From Porodaedalea pini (taxonomy: Eukaryota > Basidiomycota > Agaricomycetes > Hymenochaetales > Hymenochaetaceae), in NCBI GenBank assembly GCA_002794775.1, contig NBAY01000158.1, forward strand, positions 1-37,585: a DNA stretch of 37,585 nt, in the 5' to 3' direction. Under the pieces are notes generated by a model. That model worked only from the letters and a program-made list of their open reading frames with translations. It was not told where the DNA came from and made no database searches. Every line of letters begins with the position of its first letter. The first letter of the stretch is position 1. Below are positions 1-9,741 of this stretch, in pieces. The position numbers were made by a program, and so were the translations under genes.

Positions 1-682
1 ATTGGACGGAGGGATGTCACACGAACTTGATCAGCACATGGACGACCAACTCTCGTGGGCACAGGTGGAAGGAATTAGGCGAGTAGGACAAGGATGTGGG
101 ATACGGGTGTGCAGTGGTGGGAGATGAGAGAGCAGGTTGGGCACTATAACATCACTCTGCAACAATTGGCTGCATGATGTGCGCAGGCCGATCATTGACT
201 CACCTTCACATCTGTTCACACAAACTCAGCTGAGTCTTGCACCGCTTTCTCTGCTTCAGTTTAGTATAAATTTGCAGTAGTTTGTAAATGGACAGAAAGA
301 GATAGGGAGATACAAGACAAGTACAGAGACAGACAGTCCCCTCTCCACCTCTAGACCGCAATCTACTACATGCATTACTACGCACTACTTGCCCGACTCT
401 CATTCTGAAAACAGTATACACCGACTCTGTCACCGACTCTCAGAACTCCATCACCCAATCACCGAACACCCTCAGCCGCTGCCACAAGTGCTGATTCTAC
501 CCGCCCGAGTCTTGGTCCAACCGGAATCCCACACGTATCCGTATCGCCAAGTCTTCATATCTCGAACCTTGCTCTAGTTAGGTTGTCCCTCTCGGTATAC
601 TGAGTCACTGCAGTCCCCCTTGGGTCGATCACAAGCCATAGCCTGAATCGCCCTTTGGATTAGAAGAGTCTGCACCCCTACA
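1..682 (+). repeat. D-family LTR, truncated by window start
   Basis: This is the reverse complement of the LTRs at 13180-14007 and 36392-37221, so its transcription sense is +. It ends in CCCCTACA at 682, the family's 3' terminus. A TATAAA box lies at 265-270. The left end, which should begin TGTAGC, lies outside the window. The sequence after 682 is not the D primer-binding site but a scrap of B-family LTR, so this is either a solo LTR or the 3' LTR of an element further left, inserted in B's 5' LTR. CG sites are mostly decayed to TG/CA. Confidence 0.9.
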
Positions 683-745
683 CCATCAGGTGCCGCTGCA
701 TTTGAGGTTGCCTAGTCTGAGTTCCACCCAGACTTCCACCTAACA
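683..745 (+). repeat. Remnant 3' end of B's 5' LTR
   Basis: This short stretch matches the end of the A/C LTR around the CCTAGCCTGAG motif and finishes in ACCTAACA at 745, directly before the primer-binding site. The rest of the expected LTR of about 400 bp is missing or replaced by the D LTR. An internal deletion seems to have removed the segment between the CTGAG motif and the last 20 or so bases. Confidence 0.65.
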
Positions 746-746
746 T

Positions 747-757
747 AAAAGCAGAAC
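747..757 (+). other. Self-complementary primer-binding site of element B
   Basis: AAAAGCAGAAC one base after the LTR end is the exact reverse complement of GTTCTGCTTTT, found 33 nt downstream of the TATA box in the family's LTRs. It is not a tRNA-type site, which would begin TGG. This matches the self-priming known from Tf1/sushi elements, where the 5' end of the transcript folds back as primer. Confidence 0.8.
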
Positions 758-1488
758 CTCCCCAGGCTCATCCTCAGCATACATCATCACTGTCAACTCA
801 CCTTCACTTGACCTAGAGGAGCACTCCCCTCAACGGGCTCAACATGTAAACCCTCTGAATGACAACCCTCAACCCGGCCTGGATGTTCTTGGACATTTGT
901 GTATTATATAAGCCTTCCAACTGACTTTTCCTGACTATTACCATATTTGGACACCAACTTGACCTTGGACGAGTTACTGTCCTGATTAAGAAACCCTTTC
1001 CCACCCTGGCTCTCCACATCTCACTCTGGTGGAGAATGCACCTGATGTGGACATGAGTAACTAGACAAGTGCAGACATCTTCAACACTATCATTTGTCAT
1101 CTCATTCAGTTCCTTCTGCCTTGTAATCAACTTCACCGATGAACCCATTCAATGTTGGTGTAACCCCAGATCAAACACTCAACCAATCCCTGTTCCCCTG
1201 CCATCTTAATCAAAATAGATCTCACAGAGGAACAGTGTCAGGCCCTACCTTCAACAAGCTGGTTCAATGAAGAATGACACACATACGTCACAACCTCGAG
1301 GGAAGGCGTCACCTACGAGCTCTGGTGGAGTGATATCTGAAGGGTGTAGTATTCAACAGAGCCAGATAGCATGACCAGATTCAGGTGGCACCTGGCAACC
1401 CCATCGTCACCCATGGTATCAACAACATCTGTCAGTCTTCCCCCAACACCAGGACCATACCGGGAAACCCATAGAGACTTGTCGCCAC
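758..1488 (+). pseudogene. Leader of element B (decayed coding leader)
   Basis: Homologous to the leaders of A (9741-9020, minus) and C (18762-19335). Recognisable landmarks include the repeated CTCTGGTGGAG motif (two places), the GATGAACCCATTC stretch and the CAGAGGAAC motif. Both reading frames that A and C conserve here can be followed, but with stops (for example TGA in the frame-0 leader ORF). An ATG at 857 occupies the position where A has ACG. It ends where a foreign segment begins at about 1489. Confidence 0.6.
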
Positions 1489-2584
1489 TGTAACACCAAC
1501 TGGTTTGTTGGGCATGGAATGAGCGGAATGCACATGATGTACGTCATGAAGTTGAAGAGCCTTGACTCGGCAATCAAGTGAAGTGGTACACCCAGATCGG
1601 TGGTGATTACCCAAACATGGAACGCACACAATGACCAGATTGCACACATCAGCTACTCGGACCGACCCTGGTGCACTTATCTGTGCACATGTCCACTCGA
1701 CCCTGCCAAAGGTTCATTCATTTGCCTTTGTCTAACAAACATGCACCAGCCCAGCATTGGTCGTTCTGGCTCTGTACAAAGGATCCCAAAGCTCACCGAC
1801 ACTACACCAAGTCAACATGTGCTGTCCCCACCTTTCAGTAGTTCAGATCATGGAGCCACTCAAAGGAACACTCAGGAGGCTCAGTGGTAGGACAATAGAG
1901 GACTTGTCTTATTTTATTTCGCCTTTCATGTTCATACAGGACACTTGGTTAGTATTTATAGAGTGCCAAATGTTGTAGATAGGACAGCAATTCCACCCCC
2001 AAGTTTTGACACCTAACTTCATGTGATATCTCTCAGGACGGTCCCTAGGAACACTTCAGTGTCTTAGTGACTCAAATCGCTCACCTCAACTTCATTTTTT
2101 TTGTGTTGCACTCATTGCGCTTGTTCTGTCCATTCTGTCTTCACCTTGTTCTGCTTTGTTCTCACTACCTCAACCTCACTCCCCTCTTGTCTTTTATCTT
2201 CTGATTTAGCTCCATACATTGCCTCACTCTCTGGTATTCCAGACAATGTCCTGTTGAGTACAGGGAACAGCCATCCATTCTGAGAACAATCTCGCTCTGA
2301 GAAGTTGCACTATTGTTAGCACATCTCTGTGTCTTCCAACACAGCCACTGACAATCCCCTGCACATCTCGAGTGCTCTGCCAGCACTATGCTTTGAACAC
2401 TTCCCTACTAGTATGCTCTGCCAATTCTGTTGCCCCTGACATGCTGGAACGCATGCAACTTGAATCCTTCAATCTGGAACCCACAGAACTCAACTGGAAT
2501 GAGGGTATTGCCCTGCTAGACACATCTCCCTTGAACTCAATCATCTGATTCCCCTTTACTAACAACTGGAACTCAGAATTCTCA
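1489..2584. mobile_element. Unidentified insertion in the leader of B (LTR-like?)
   Basis: B's leader is colinear with A and C up to about 1488 and resumes at about 2585 before gag; the 1.1 kb between has no counterpart in them. It contains no long ORF. It starts TGTAAC and ends TCTCA, with CGCC-type flanks on both sides, so a solo LTR is possible. A TATTTATAG box lies at 1954-1962. I found no second copy in the window. Boundaries are good to about 10 bases; the identity is open. Confidence 0.4.
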
Positions 2585-2605
2585 CCGCCCACCTCCCCTG
2601 AACCT

Positions 2606-3721
2606 TTGACGCCTACACCCAAACTGACAATGTTGATGAGCTTCAGCCAACAACAGCTGGAGCAGATCGCAGCGATCATCGCAGGTGCCTTCACTCATCA
2701 GGCAGCAAACACCCCAGCTAGTCAAGGTACCATCCCAACCCCTGTTATCGATGTCACCCAGCCACACAAATTTGCTGGTGGTGATGACTACCTTGACTTC
2801 AGGTGTGAAATCCTCCTTTTCATCTCAGCAAACCTGAGCAGGTACCCATTGTCAGCAAGTAAGATCTACCTCATGCTCTCATACCTGAAAGGAGGCAATG
2901 CATCGACATGGGCACAGAACTATGTCAAAGAATTCACAAAGAATGGCATAGTCAATCTGATGGAGACCTGGACAAAGTTCCAGGAGCATTTGGATGCATT
3001 GTTCAATGATCTGAACCACAAGGCAAAGGCCCTTGCAAAGATGCATACATTGACCCAGAAGGACCTCACAGCAGATGAGTTCTTCCAGAAGTTCAACATT
3101 CTGTGTATGAAGGCAGGCATGACAGATGCTGCACACAACTTCAATGTCTGCATTCAGCTTCAACAAGCCTTGAGCCTTGAGGTGGTCTGAGGAGTCCTAC
3201 AATCAATGCCAGTTCCAACAATGTATGAGATGTGGAAGAAGAAGGCCATCAAGATTGATTGCATCCAGCAACAAGTATGTGACATCTAGAAAGGGTGCTT
3301 CAACCGCCCTCAGCCACCCATCCCTCCACATCAGCAAGTGGTGCAACAGCCCCCTGTCCAGTGACAGTCCAGTGCTCCTCATTTTGACAAGTGCAATGCA
3401 ACTGGTGTGACCTTCGGTGGCACCAGCCAACTGATGGACGTCTCAATGAATGAGGTGCAATGATGAGGAGCATGCTGGCTCTGTAAACAGCCAGGCCACT
3501 ATTGGGTGCAGTGCCCACAGGGCAGACCAATCGTACAGTGAATGCTGAGGATGATGGATCCATCAGAGCTTTGCCTCTTTGCAGATGAGCTTGCCACAAT
3601 GAAGGAGTTGGCATTCAAGGAAGTCACAGACACTCAAAAGATGACAGTGGAGGACTGTGTGGAAGAGAACAATGGCAAAGAGGTCATCAACTCGCAGGAT
3701 TTTGTGAGTGGTCAGGCATAG
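2606..3721 (+). pseudogene. gag: Gag pseudogene of element B
   Basis: The first ORF (2606-3190) is the capsid: it has the FAGGDDYLDF motif and the KGGNASTWAQNY segment shared with A and C. It ends at a TGA where C has CGC in the conserved EVVRG motif. Translation continues in pieces to a zinc knuckle, C-x2-C-x4-H-x4-C, at 3473-3514, which is intact, and to the gag stop TAG at 3719-3721. Tandem TGA codons sit between capsid and knuckle, the first matching the TGA in A and C. The frameshift heptamer GGATTTT is kept at 3697-3703. Many substitutions are CpG-type; clearly dead. Confidence 0.88.
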
Positions 3722-3896
3722 CCACTGGGGCAACTGACTGAGAAGTTCAAAGGGTCTCAAGCTCAGACTTATTAAAGTATAGCCAACTGCCTGTACAATA
3801 CATAGATGCAAATGGCATCAATGACTTTTCTGACTACAAAACCCTGACCAGTGTGAATGAATACAAAGAGAACAAGAAACTGTTTATGAGAGGAAC
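3722..3896 (+). pseudogene. pol: B pol 5' fragment (protease N-terminus), cut by element A
   Basis: The -1 frame after the gag heptamer runs into the protease N-terminus, colinear with C 20404-20577. It is broken by a TGA where C has CGA (in the act-gac-cga stretch). The coding sequence stops after the codons for MRG at GGAAC (3892-3896), the left target duplication of element A. The continuation is at 10164. Confidence 0.8.
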
Positions 3897-4313
3897 TGTT
3901 AGGCGGGAGTCCGGGAGACGACTCGGACTGGGCAGGCCTCGGCTGACTGTCGTCTGGGACGTGCTATACTCGAGCGTAGACTCGGGACACGCTTACTCAG
4001 GCTAGGTTGTCACGGAGGTAAGAGGATTAATACAAGTCTAAACTAATACAAGGGGGACGAGTCTCACCTAGGTTGTCGCGGAGGTAAGAGGAAAAGCAGA
4101 ACAAGGAGTTCATGCGATTCCTGAGACCTTATATAGCGACGACCATGAGACTATATTACCTAACATTACATAACGCGTGGGAATGGAACGAATGAAGGTC
4201 ATGTGAAGGTCATGTGGGAAGTGATTGGTAAGATGATTAAAGATAATAAGAAAGAGCAGTTAAAAGGAAAGGAAAAGGGAAATAAAGAAAGGGTGAAAGT
4301 TCGAGTTCTGACA
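3897..4313 (-). repeat. 3' LTR of element A
   Basis: 417 bp, in coding sense TGTCAGAAC...CGCCTAACA, the usual TG...CA ends. It contains the TATA box and, at 4092-4102 (+ strand AAAAGCAGAAC), the reverse complement of the transcript 5' end. It matches 9742-10158 base for base except for seven CpG transitions. It lies directly after the pol stop and G-rich tract. Confidence 0.95.
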
Positions 4314-4330
4314 TTACCCCCCCCTCAAGG
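4314..4330 (-). other. Polypurine tract of element A
   Basis: In coding sense, GAGGGGGGGGTAA immediately precedes the 3' LTR; the TAA is the pol stop. The tract would prime plus-strand DNA synthesis. C has the equivalent AAGGGGGGGTAA at 24018-24029, so the last Gly codons of Pol double as the polypurine tract. Confidence 0.8.
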
Positions 4331-6437
4331 TTGGGCGTCCTGACCAACCAAGATTGTGGTCGTCTGACTTGGTGTCGATGAAGCATGGGCGAAGTCGTTG
4401 GTGAGGAATTTCGAGTTTTCGAGGGGCGCCGGGGTGTTTTTGATAGAATTCAGCGATCGCCTCCTTTGCGTTCTCGCCAAAGTCCATCTCGGGCTGCCAC
4501 GTCGGTTTGTTGTAGCCAACCCACTTGACAAGGTATTGTAGCTTTCCTCGGTGCAGACGCGAGTCTATGACTTCCTTGATCTCGTACTCTTCCTCGTTGT
4601 CGACGATGTCAGGTGGCGGCGGTGCTGGTTGTCTTTGGCTCTTGAAGGACGGTTCGATGGCGGGCTTTAGCAGGGCCTCGTTGAAGACCGGGTGGACCTT
4701 TTTCCATCGCTTTGGGAGCTTGAGCTTGTACGCGCTTGCTCCCACCTTGTCGACAATTTCGAAGGGGCCATACCATTTGTCAGTGAGTTTCTTTGTCGGC
4801 GAGTCTGTGCTGATGTTTCGCCCATCAAGAAAAACCTTGTCCCCGGCCTTGTACTCAACCAAAATCCCTGCTGTCCGGTCATGATAGCGTTTCATGTCGT
4901 CCGCCGCTTTGACCAAGTTGTCCTTCGCAACACGATGAGTCTCCTTTATGTGCTTCGCGAATTCTTCTGCCGACATGTTGGCAGATGAGGTTCGTGTCGT
5001 GTCAAAGCTCAAGGGGTGACGTCCTGTGTTCGCATAGAAAGGGGACATCTTCGTCGCCGAATGCTCGCAGTTATTATACGCGAACTCTGCGAGGGGGAGC
5101 CAGTCCTTCCAGTCCGATTGCCGATGGTTCACGAAGAGCCTAAGATACTGTTCAAGCTCTTGGTTAACACGTTCCGTCTGACCATCTGTCTGTGGGTGAT
5201 ACGCCGTTGACGGGTTACTTTCGATGTGTAGGAGTTTGTACAGCTCCTTCATCATTGACGCGTCGAACTGCGTGCCTCGGTCATGGATGATCTTTTTCAG
5301 CAAGCCGTGGAGGCGGAAGACGTGGTCGCGGTATAGTTGAGCCATGCCTTCCGCCGACAACTTTGTCATCGTCGGGATCGCGTGCATCTGTTTTGAGAAT
5401 CTATCGACGAAAACGCAGATTGCATTGTGCCCCTTGGAGTCGGGGAGTTCTCCGATGAGGTCGACTGTGACAATTTCCCATGGGCCTTCTGGGACCGTGT
5501 TCGGGTGAAGTGGCCTCGACCTCGACGCCCTCAGAGCCTTTGTCCGCTGGCATCGATCACACCCTCGGACATACGTTCTGACGTCGGAAAACATCGACGT
5601 CCACCAGAAGTCTCGTCGGACGAGTTCCACCGTTTTCGACGCTCCTGGGTGTCCAGCCAGTACCGAGTCGTGACATTCCCGTAATACGGCTTCCTTCATC
5701 GACGATGGTACGTACACCTTGCCCTTCATCCGCCATAAGCTGTTGACCTCCGTCATGCCAGTTGGCCTCTCCGACTTGTGTTGCGCCCTCTGCGCTTCGC
5801 CCACTTTGTCCAACACATCATCATGCGACGTCCTTACCACTCCACGATTCAACCATTTCTCCTTGATGAACACGATGCCGTCATTGTCATCCTGGCCCTT
5901 GTTGTAGCCTGTCTTGCGCGATAGTAGGTCTGCCTTGCCCATTGTCTTCCCCGACTTGTGTTCAAGGTGGAAGTCAAATTCTTCAAGCTCTGTCCGCCAG
6001 CGAGCTTGTCGATAGCTCAGCTTTTGCGCCAACCTGAAGTACGTGAGGTTGGCGTGATCGGACCAGATTTCGATAGGATGACGGGCGCCGAGGAGGTACT
6101 GTCTCCACTCCTTGAGTGCCGAAACGATCGCGAGCATCTCCTTGTCGTAGATCTCGTAGTTTCGTTCCGCTGGTAGGAGCGCTTCCGACCTGTAGGCGAC
6201 TACCCTCCATTTGCCTTCCTGCTTTTGCAACAACACCCCTCCAAGAGCAAAGTTTGATGAGTCCGCTTCAACGCGGAAAGGGCCCTCATCATTTGCGATG
6301 GCCAGGACTGGAGGTGAGCAGAGACGTCATCTCAACTCCTCGAACACCTCCTGCTGTTCGGTCTCCCATACCCAGTCCTTCTTGCCTGTCAGCGATGTCA
6401 GCGGATGGACCACCTTGCTGTAGTCCTTGATGAACCG
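4314..6437 (-). CDS. pol: Element A pol: RNase H, integrase, chromodomain
   Basis: The open frame runs from the TGA at 6327-6329 to TAA at 4314-4316 (first Met 6236, 640 aa); 6330-6437 is the same frame upstream of that TGA. In order: RNase H (LLQKQEGKWRVVAYRSEAL, IWSDHANLTYF), integrase zinc finger (H-x-H and C-x2-C in RGCDRCQ), integrase core (VDLIG, IHDRGTQFD, TAYHPQTDGQTERVN: the DDE set is present), and a chromodomain near the C-terminus (EEYEIKEVIDSR, LQYLVKWVGY, TWQPEMD). The chromodomain is the hallmark of chromoviruses and is thought to steer integration to heterochromatin. The TAA stop touches the LTR. Intact within this segment, but cut from the rest of pol by nonsense codons. Confidence 0.93.
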
Positions 6438-7439
6438 TCACAGCCAGTTGCCCATGCCGAGGAATTGCTGTAGTTGCTTGAGGTTTTGTGGGACTGGCCA
6501 GTCTGCGATCACCTCAGTCTTTGCCGGGTCAGCCCTGATTTCGCCATTGCCGACGATGTGGCCGAGGTATTTCACGGTCTTGGCATCGAACTCGCATTTT
6601 TCTGGCTTCAGGTACAGGCCGTTTTCTCGCAAGATCTGGAGGACGCGCCTCGACGTCTCGATGTGTTCCTCAAGAGTTTGTGAAAGAATGAGGATGTTGT
6701 CGAGATAGACGATGATCAGGTTGTCGTAGATCAGTCCCTTGAAGATGTGGTTAACGAACGCTTGGAACATCGCCGGCGCATTGCAAAGACCGAAGAACAT
6801 GACCGTTGGCTCGAAGAGGCCCATGTCCGTGCGAAAGGCTGCCTTCCATTCATCGCCTTTGTGGATCCGGATGTTGTAGTATCCCCAGCGAAGGTCAAGC
6901 TTAGTGATGTACTTCGCTTTCTTGACCTTGTCAACAAGTTTGTCGATGAGAGGGAGGGGATACTTATTCTTGATCGTACCGTCATTGAGCTTACGGTAGT
7001 CCTGGATCGGGCGTAGTGACTTATCGGCCTTCTTGATGAAGAAGAAGGGCGACGCCATCAGTGAGATCGACTTTCGTATATGGCCTGACTTCAGATTCTC
7101 TTCGAGGAAGTCCTTTAGCGACTGCTGTTCCGTCGGTGTCAGCGGATAGATCTTGCAGTTGCTAGGCTTGAAGTCAGGTTTCAGGTCAATGACGTGGTCC
7201 CATGGGCGGTGTTCCGGCAGCTTCTCGAATCCTTTTTCGCTGAAAACGTCGGCATAGTCATTGAGGTACGCGGGCCAGGACACCTTGTCCATTCGCGTCT
7301 CACTCACCCTCCTCATCTGTTCCACCACCTCCTTTACCTTGCCTAGGTCCTCCACCGGCTCCCTCTCGATTGTACATTCCTCTGGACAACGAGTGAATTC
7401 AATCGAACCTGTTTTCCAGTCGACCTCAGGGTTATGACA
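6438..7439 (-). CDS. pol: Element A pol: reverse transcriptase segment
   Basis: Open between two TGA codons (7440-7442 and 6438-6440). RT motifs seen: FFFIKKADKSLRPIQDYRKLN, the motif A region TKLDLRWGYYNIRI, FGLCNAPAMFQAFVN, and the catalytic box, which reads YLDN (6696-6704) instead of YLDD because GAC became AAC in a CpG context. C keeps YLDD. The TGA at 7440-7442 replaces CGA of C (WLRRHN). The TGA at 6438-6440 stands where C has AGA and probably came from CGA. RT is therefore dead in this copy both by nonsense codons and by loss of a catalytic Asp. Confidence 0.92.
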   Translation of the reverse strand, partial: CHNPEVDWKTGSIEFTRCPEECTIEREPVEDLGKVKEVVEQMRRVSETRMDKVSWPAYLNDYADVFSEKGFEKLPEHRPWDHVIDLKPDFKPSNCKIYPLTPTEQQSLKDFLEENLKSGHIRKSISLMASPFFFIKKADKSLRPIQDYRKLNDGTIKNKYPLPLIDKLVDKVKKAKYITKLDLRWGYYNIRIHKGDEWKAAFRTDMGLFEPTVMFFGLCNAPAMFQAFVNHIFKGLIYDNLIIVYLDNILILSQTLEEHIETSRRVLQILRENGLYLKPEKCEFDAKTVKYLGHIVGNGEIRADPAKTEVIADWPVPQNLKQLQQFLGMGNWL

Positions 7440-7957
7440 TCAGAGCCAGTCGTACCCCAGGAATATGTTTGATGATGCTAGGGACGTTACCGCAAGGACA
7501 ATCCTTTTCTCGTGGTGGCCGATCATGAGCTCGACTTCGACGTATTCTTCAATCAACCCAGCCTCGTTGTGCGTGCCGTCGGCGTTGAGCACTGCAAGGG
7601 GTCGGATGTAACATTTCGTTTCCAACCCATACCGTTCGACGAACTTCACGTCGATGCACGATCCTGTACACCCCGAGTCCACAAGAGCGTGTGCGTCCAC
7701 CTCTCTCACTTCGCCTGCTACACTTTGTCTGACGTTCAGGAGAAGGTCCAGCTGGCGTCCACCAGTTCCTCTCATGAACAGCTGCTCGCGCTCCTCATCT
7801 TTATCCACACCGGTGGGGACTTCGTAATTGGAAAAACCATCGACGTTGTTTGCATCTACGTATTGTACAGACGGTTGGTTATATTTTAGTGAATCCAGAT
7901 TCAAAGTCCCTTGTTCTTCTTGGTCAGTCGCCCCGATGACTACGCCTGACCCTTCGC
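7440..7957 (-). CDS. pol: Element A pol: aspartic protease segment
   Basis: The frame is open from the frameshift heptamer to the TGA at 7440. It encodes a retropepsin with active site ALVDSGCTGSCID and the flap-region partner SSNIFLGYDWL. It would be made only as a Gag-Pol fusion after a -1 shift at 7958-7964; no AUG is needed. The sequence SLKYNQPSVQYVDANNVDGF just upstream is conserved in C and B and marks the linker. Confidence 0.9.
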
Positions 7958-8200
7958 AAAACCCTGCGAGTCGATGACCTCTTCGTCATTGTCTTCTTCC
8001 TCCACATAGTCCTCTACAGTCGACCTTCGAGTGTCTACGACTTCCTCGAATGCCGACTCCTTCATTGCGCCGAGCTCGTTGGCGAGGATACGACATTCGC
8101 CTGGCGCCATCAGTTCCAGCATGTGCTGGATGATCGGTTTCCCCTGCGGGCACTTGCTCTTAAAGTGGTCCAGCCCGCCGCAAATCCAGCATGCGCGTCG
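7940..8200 (-). CDS. gag: Element A Gag nucleocapsid segment (zinc knuckle)
   Basis: Same frame as the capsid ORF, but separated from it by TGA at 8201-8203. It begins RRACWICGGLDHFKSKCP, a C-x2-C-x4-H-x4-C knuckle that binds RNA, followed by an acidic tail (EDYVEEEDNDEEV) and stop TAG at 7940-7942. It has no early Met before the knuckle, so it must be reached by readthrough of the TGA or by reinitiation at a later Met. The 3' end overlaps pol in the -1 frame. Confidence 0.85.
   Translation of the reverse strand, partial: RRACWICGGLDHFKSKCPQGKPIIQHMLELMAPGECRILANELGAMKESAFEEVVDTRRSTVEDYVEEEDNDEEVIDSQGFAKGQA
7958..7964 (-). promoter_or_regulatory. Putative -1 ribosomal frameshift site, gag-pol, element A
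   Basis: Coding-sense GGGTTTT is read as G GGT TTT in the gag frame, fitting the X-XXY-YYZ slippery rule. The pol frame is -1 to gag and is open from here. B (3697-3703) and C (20379-20385) have GGATTTT at the same place, resembling the GGAUUUA site of MMTV. No pseudoknot was folded. Confidence 0.65.
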
Positions 8201-9391
8201 TCATTGCGCCTCGTTCATTGAGACGTCCATTGGCTGACCAGCACCTCCAAAGGTAACGCCAGTCGCATCGCGCTTGTCGACGTGGGGGGCTGCGAACGGA
8301 CGGCAGATGGGCGGCGCCTGCTGGACCTGTGGGCGCATGGGGGGTAGTGCACGGCCTCGTTGGATGGCGCGGATCTGCTGTTCACCACGATCGATTTCGA
8401 CAGCCTTCTTTTTCCAGTCTTCGTACTTCGTTGGGACCGGCGTTGACCTCAGTACTCCACGGACTACTTCGATGTTCATTGCGCGCTTTAGGCGATCGCA
8501 GATGATACCCTCGTCTGTTAGCTCCGCTGCTTTGATGACTACATCGAGGTCTTGGAAGAATTCGTCGGCTGAGAGGTCCTTCTGGGTCTTTTCTCGGAAC
8601 TTCTTCAACACCTTCTCCTTTCTGTTCGGGTCGTCGAAGGATGCATCCAGTCGTTCCTGGAACCTTGTCCAGCTATCCATGAAGCTCACAACGCCATTCA
8701 TCGTGAACTCCTGAACGTGATTCTGTGCCCACATTGACGCGTTGCTGCCCTTGAGATAGGAGAGCGTGACGTAGATCTTGCTCGACGACGAGGGGTACCT
8801 CGTGGGGTTCGCTGATACGAAGAGTAGAACTTCGCACTTGAAGTCGAGGTAATCGTCACCGCCAGCGAATTCACGTGGCCGGGCGACGTCAATGTTGGGG
8901 GGCGGAGCATTCAAGGTTTGCACAGCGGGGGCATTCGCCGCTTGTTGAGTGAAGGCCGCAGCGATTAACGCTGCGAGCTCTCGTTGTTGTTGTTGAGTAA
9001 AACCCATAGATGTCGACATTGTTGGTGTGGGTGTGCGGGACAGATGTTCGGGAGGTGTCGGCGGCGATGAGTCTCTATGGGGTGTATGATAACCTCCTGG
9101 TTCGCTTGGGAGGATGACCGACGATGTTGTGACCGTCGGTGATGATGGCGCACGTTGAGTTCTAGGCGCCCACCGAACTCGTTGAGCTTGTTCGTTAGTC
9201 GAGTACCAAGCGTGTCTGAGGTCGCTCCACCAGAGGTCGTGGGTGACGTTCTCGCTGTCGGTTACGACGTACGAAGCGCGGTCAGGGTCAAACCACGACG
9301 ATGAGGGTAGCGCCCGCTGTTGTTCCTCTGTGAGATCTATTTTGACTAGACCGGAGGGGGAACAGGGATGGGTTGCGAGTTGGATACAGGG
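8201..9391 (-). CDS. gag: Element A Gag capsid with non-AUG N-terminal extension
   Basis: The first ATG is at 9019 (272 aa to TGA 8201-8203). It has MGFTQQQQRELAALI, FAGGDDYLDFKCEVLLF, KGSNASMWAQNHVQEF and DLSADEFFQDLD, the capsid-like retrotransposon Gag of this family. The frame is open 124 codons further upstream, to TAA at 9392-9394. That extension is conserved at protein level with C (LTEEQQRAL, LWWSDLR-AWYS, LPSEPGGY) but contains no ATG in either copy. Gag therefore probably starts upstream of 9019, through a non-AUG start, splicing or frameshift from the leader ORF. Confidence 0.88.
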   Translation of the reverse strand, partial: PCIQLATHPCSPSGLVKIDLTEEQQRALPSSSWFDPDRASYVVTDSENVTHDLWWSDLRHAWYSTNEQAQRVRWAPRTQRAPSSPTVTTSSVILPSEPGGYHTPHRDSSPPTPPEHLSRTPTPTMSTSMGFTQQQQRELAALIAAAFTQQAANAPAVQTLNAPPPNIDVARPREFAGGDDYLDFKCEVLLFVSANPTRYPSSSSKIYVTLSYLKGSNASMWAQNHVQEFTMNGVVSFMDSWTRFQERLDASFDDPNRKEKVLKKFREKTQKDLSADEFFQDLDVVIKAAELTDEGIICDRLKRAMNIEVVRGVLRSTPVPTKYEDWKKKAVEIDRGEQQIRAIQRGRALPPMRPQVQQAPPICRPFAAPHVDKRDATGVTFGGAGQPMDVSMNEAQ

Positions 9392-9627
9392 TTACGCCAA
9401 CGTTGAATGGGTTCATCGGCGAGGTTGATGACGAGGCGGTAGGAGCCGAGCGAGATCACGAACAAGATTGTTGTCAAAGCTTGTACTCGTCTGGTCACCC
9501 ACGTCCACGTCAGGTGCGTGCTCCACCAGAGGCTAATCCGGAGAGCCAGGGTCGGGAAAGGTTGGTTGGAGTGATTATGTAATACACAAACGTCCGAAAA
9601 TGTCCAGGCAGGGTTGAGGGTTGTCGT
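9346..9627 (-). CDS. Element A leader ORF (frame 0), conserved
   Basis: 94 codons between TAA (9628-9630) and TAG (9346-9348), overlapping the start of the Gag extension in another frame. Its protein sequence (FPTLALRISLWWSTHLTWTW, RLVINLADEPIQRWRN, QPIPVPPPV) is recognisable in B and C, so it is translated or was until recently. The first codon is ACG and there is no ATG. It may be the real N-terminus of Gag joined to the downstream frame by a -1 shift, or by removal of a candidate 52 nt GTAACC...CTAG intron present only in A. Function unknown. Confidence 0.55.
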   Translation of the reverse strand, partial: TTTLNPAWTFSDVCVLHNHSNQPFPTLALRISLWWSTHLTWTWVTRRVQALTTILFVISLGSYRLVINLADEPIQRWRNPVSNSQPIPVPPPV

Positions 9628-9729
9628 TTAGGGGGTTTACACGTCAGGTCCTTCGAGGGGAGTGCTCCTCTAGACCGAGTGAGGGCGAGTCGACAGCAAC
9701 GATGTACGCTGGGGATGAGCCTGGGTGGG

Positions 9730-9740
9730 GTTCTGCTTTT
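9730..9740 (-). other. Self-priming primer-binding site of element A
   Basis: In coding sense AAAAGCAGAAC, one base after the 5' LTR end (CTAACA T AAAAGC...). It pairs perfectly with GTTCTGCTTTT at 9947-9937 in the 5' LTR, the predicted 5' end of the RNA, 33 nt after the TATA box at 9980-9972. No tRNA-like TGG is present. Confidence 0.85.
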
Positions 9741-9741
9741 A

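Noticed and set aside
4525..4884. Plus-strand ORF opposite the integrase/chromodomain of A
   Set aside because: Shadow of the real minus-strand pol; no known domain, and all such antisense ORFs over pol follow codon structure of the true gene.
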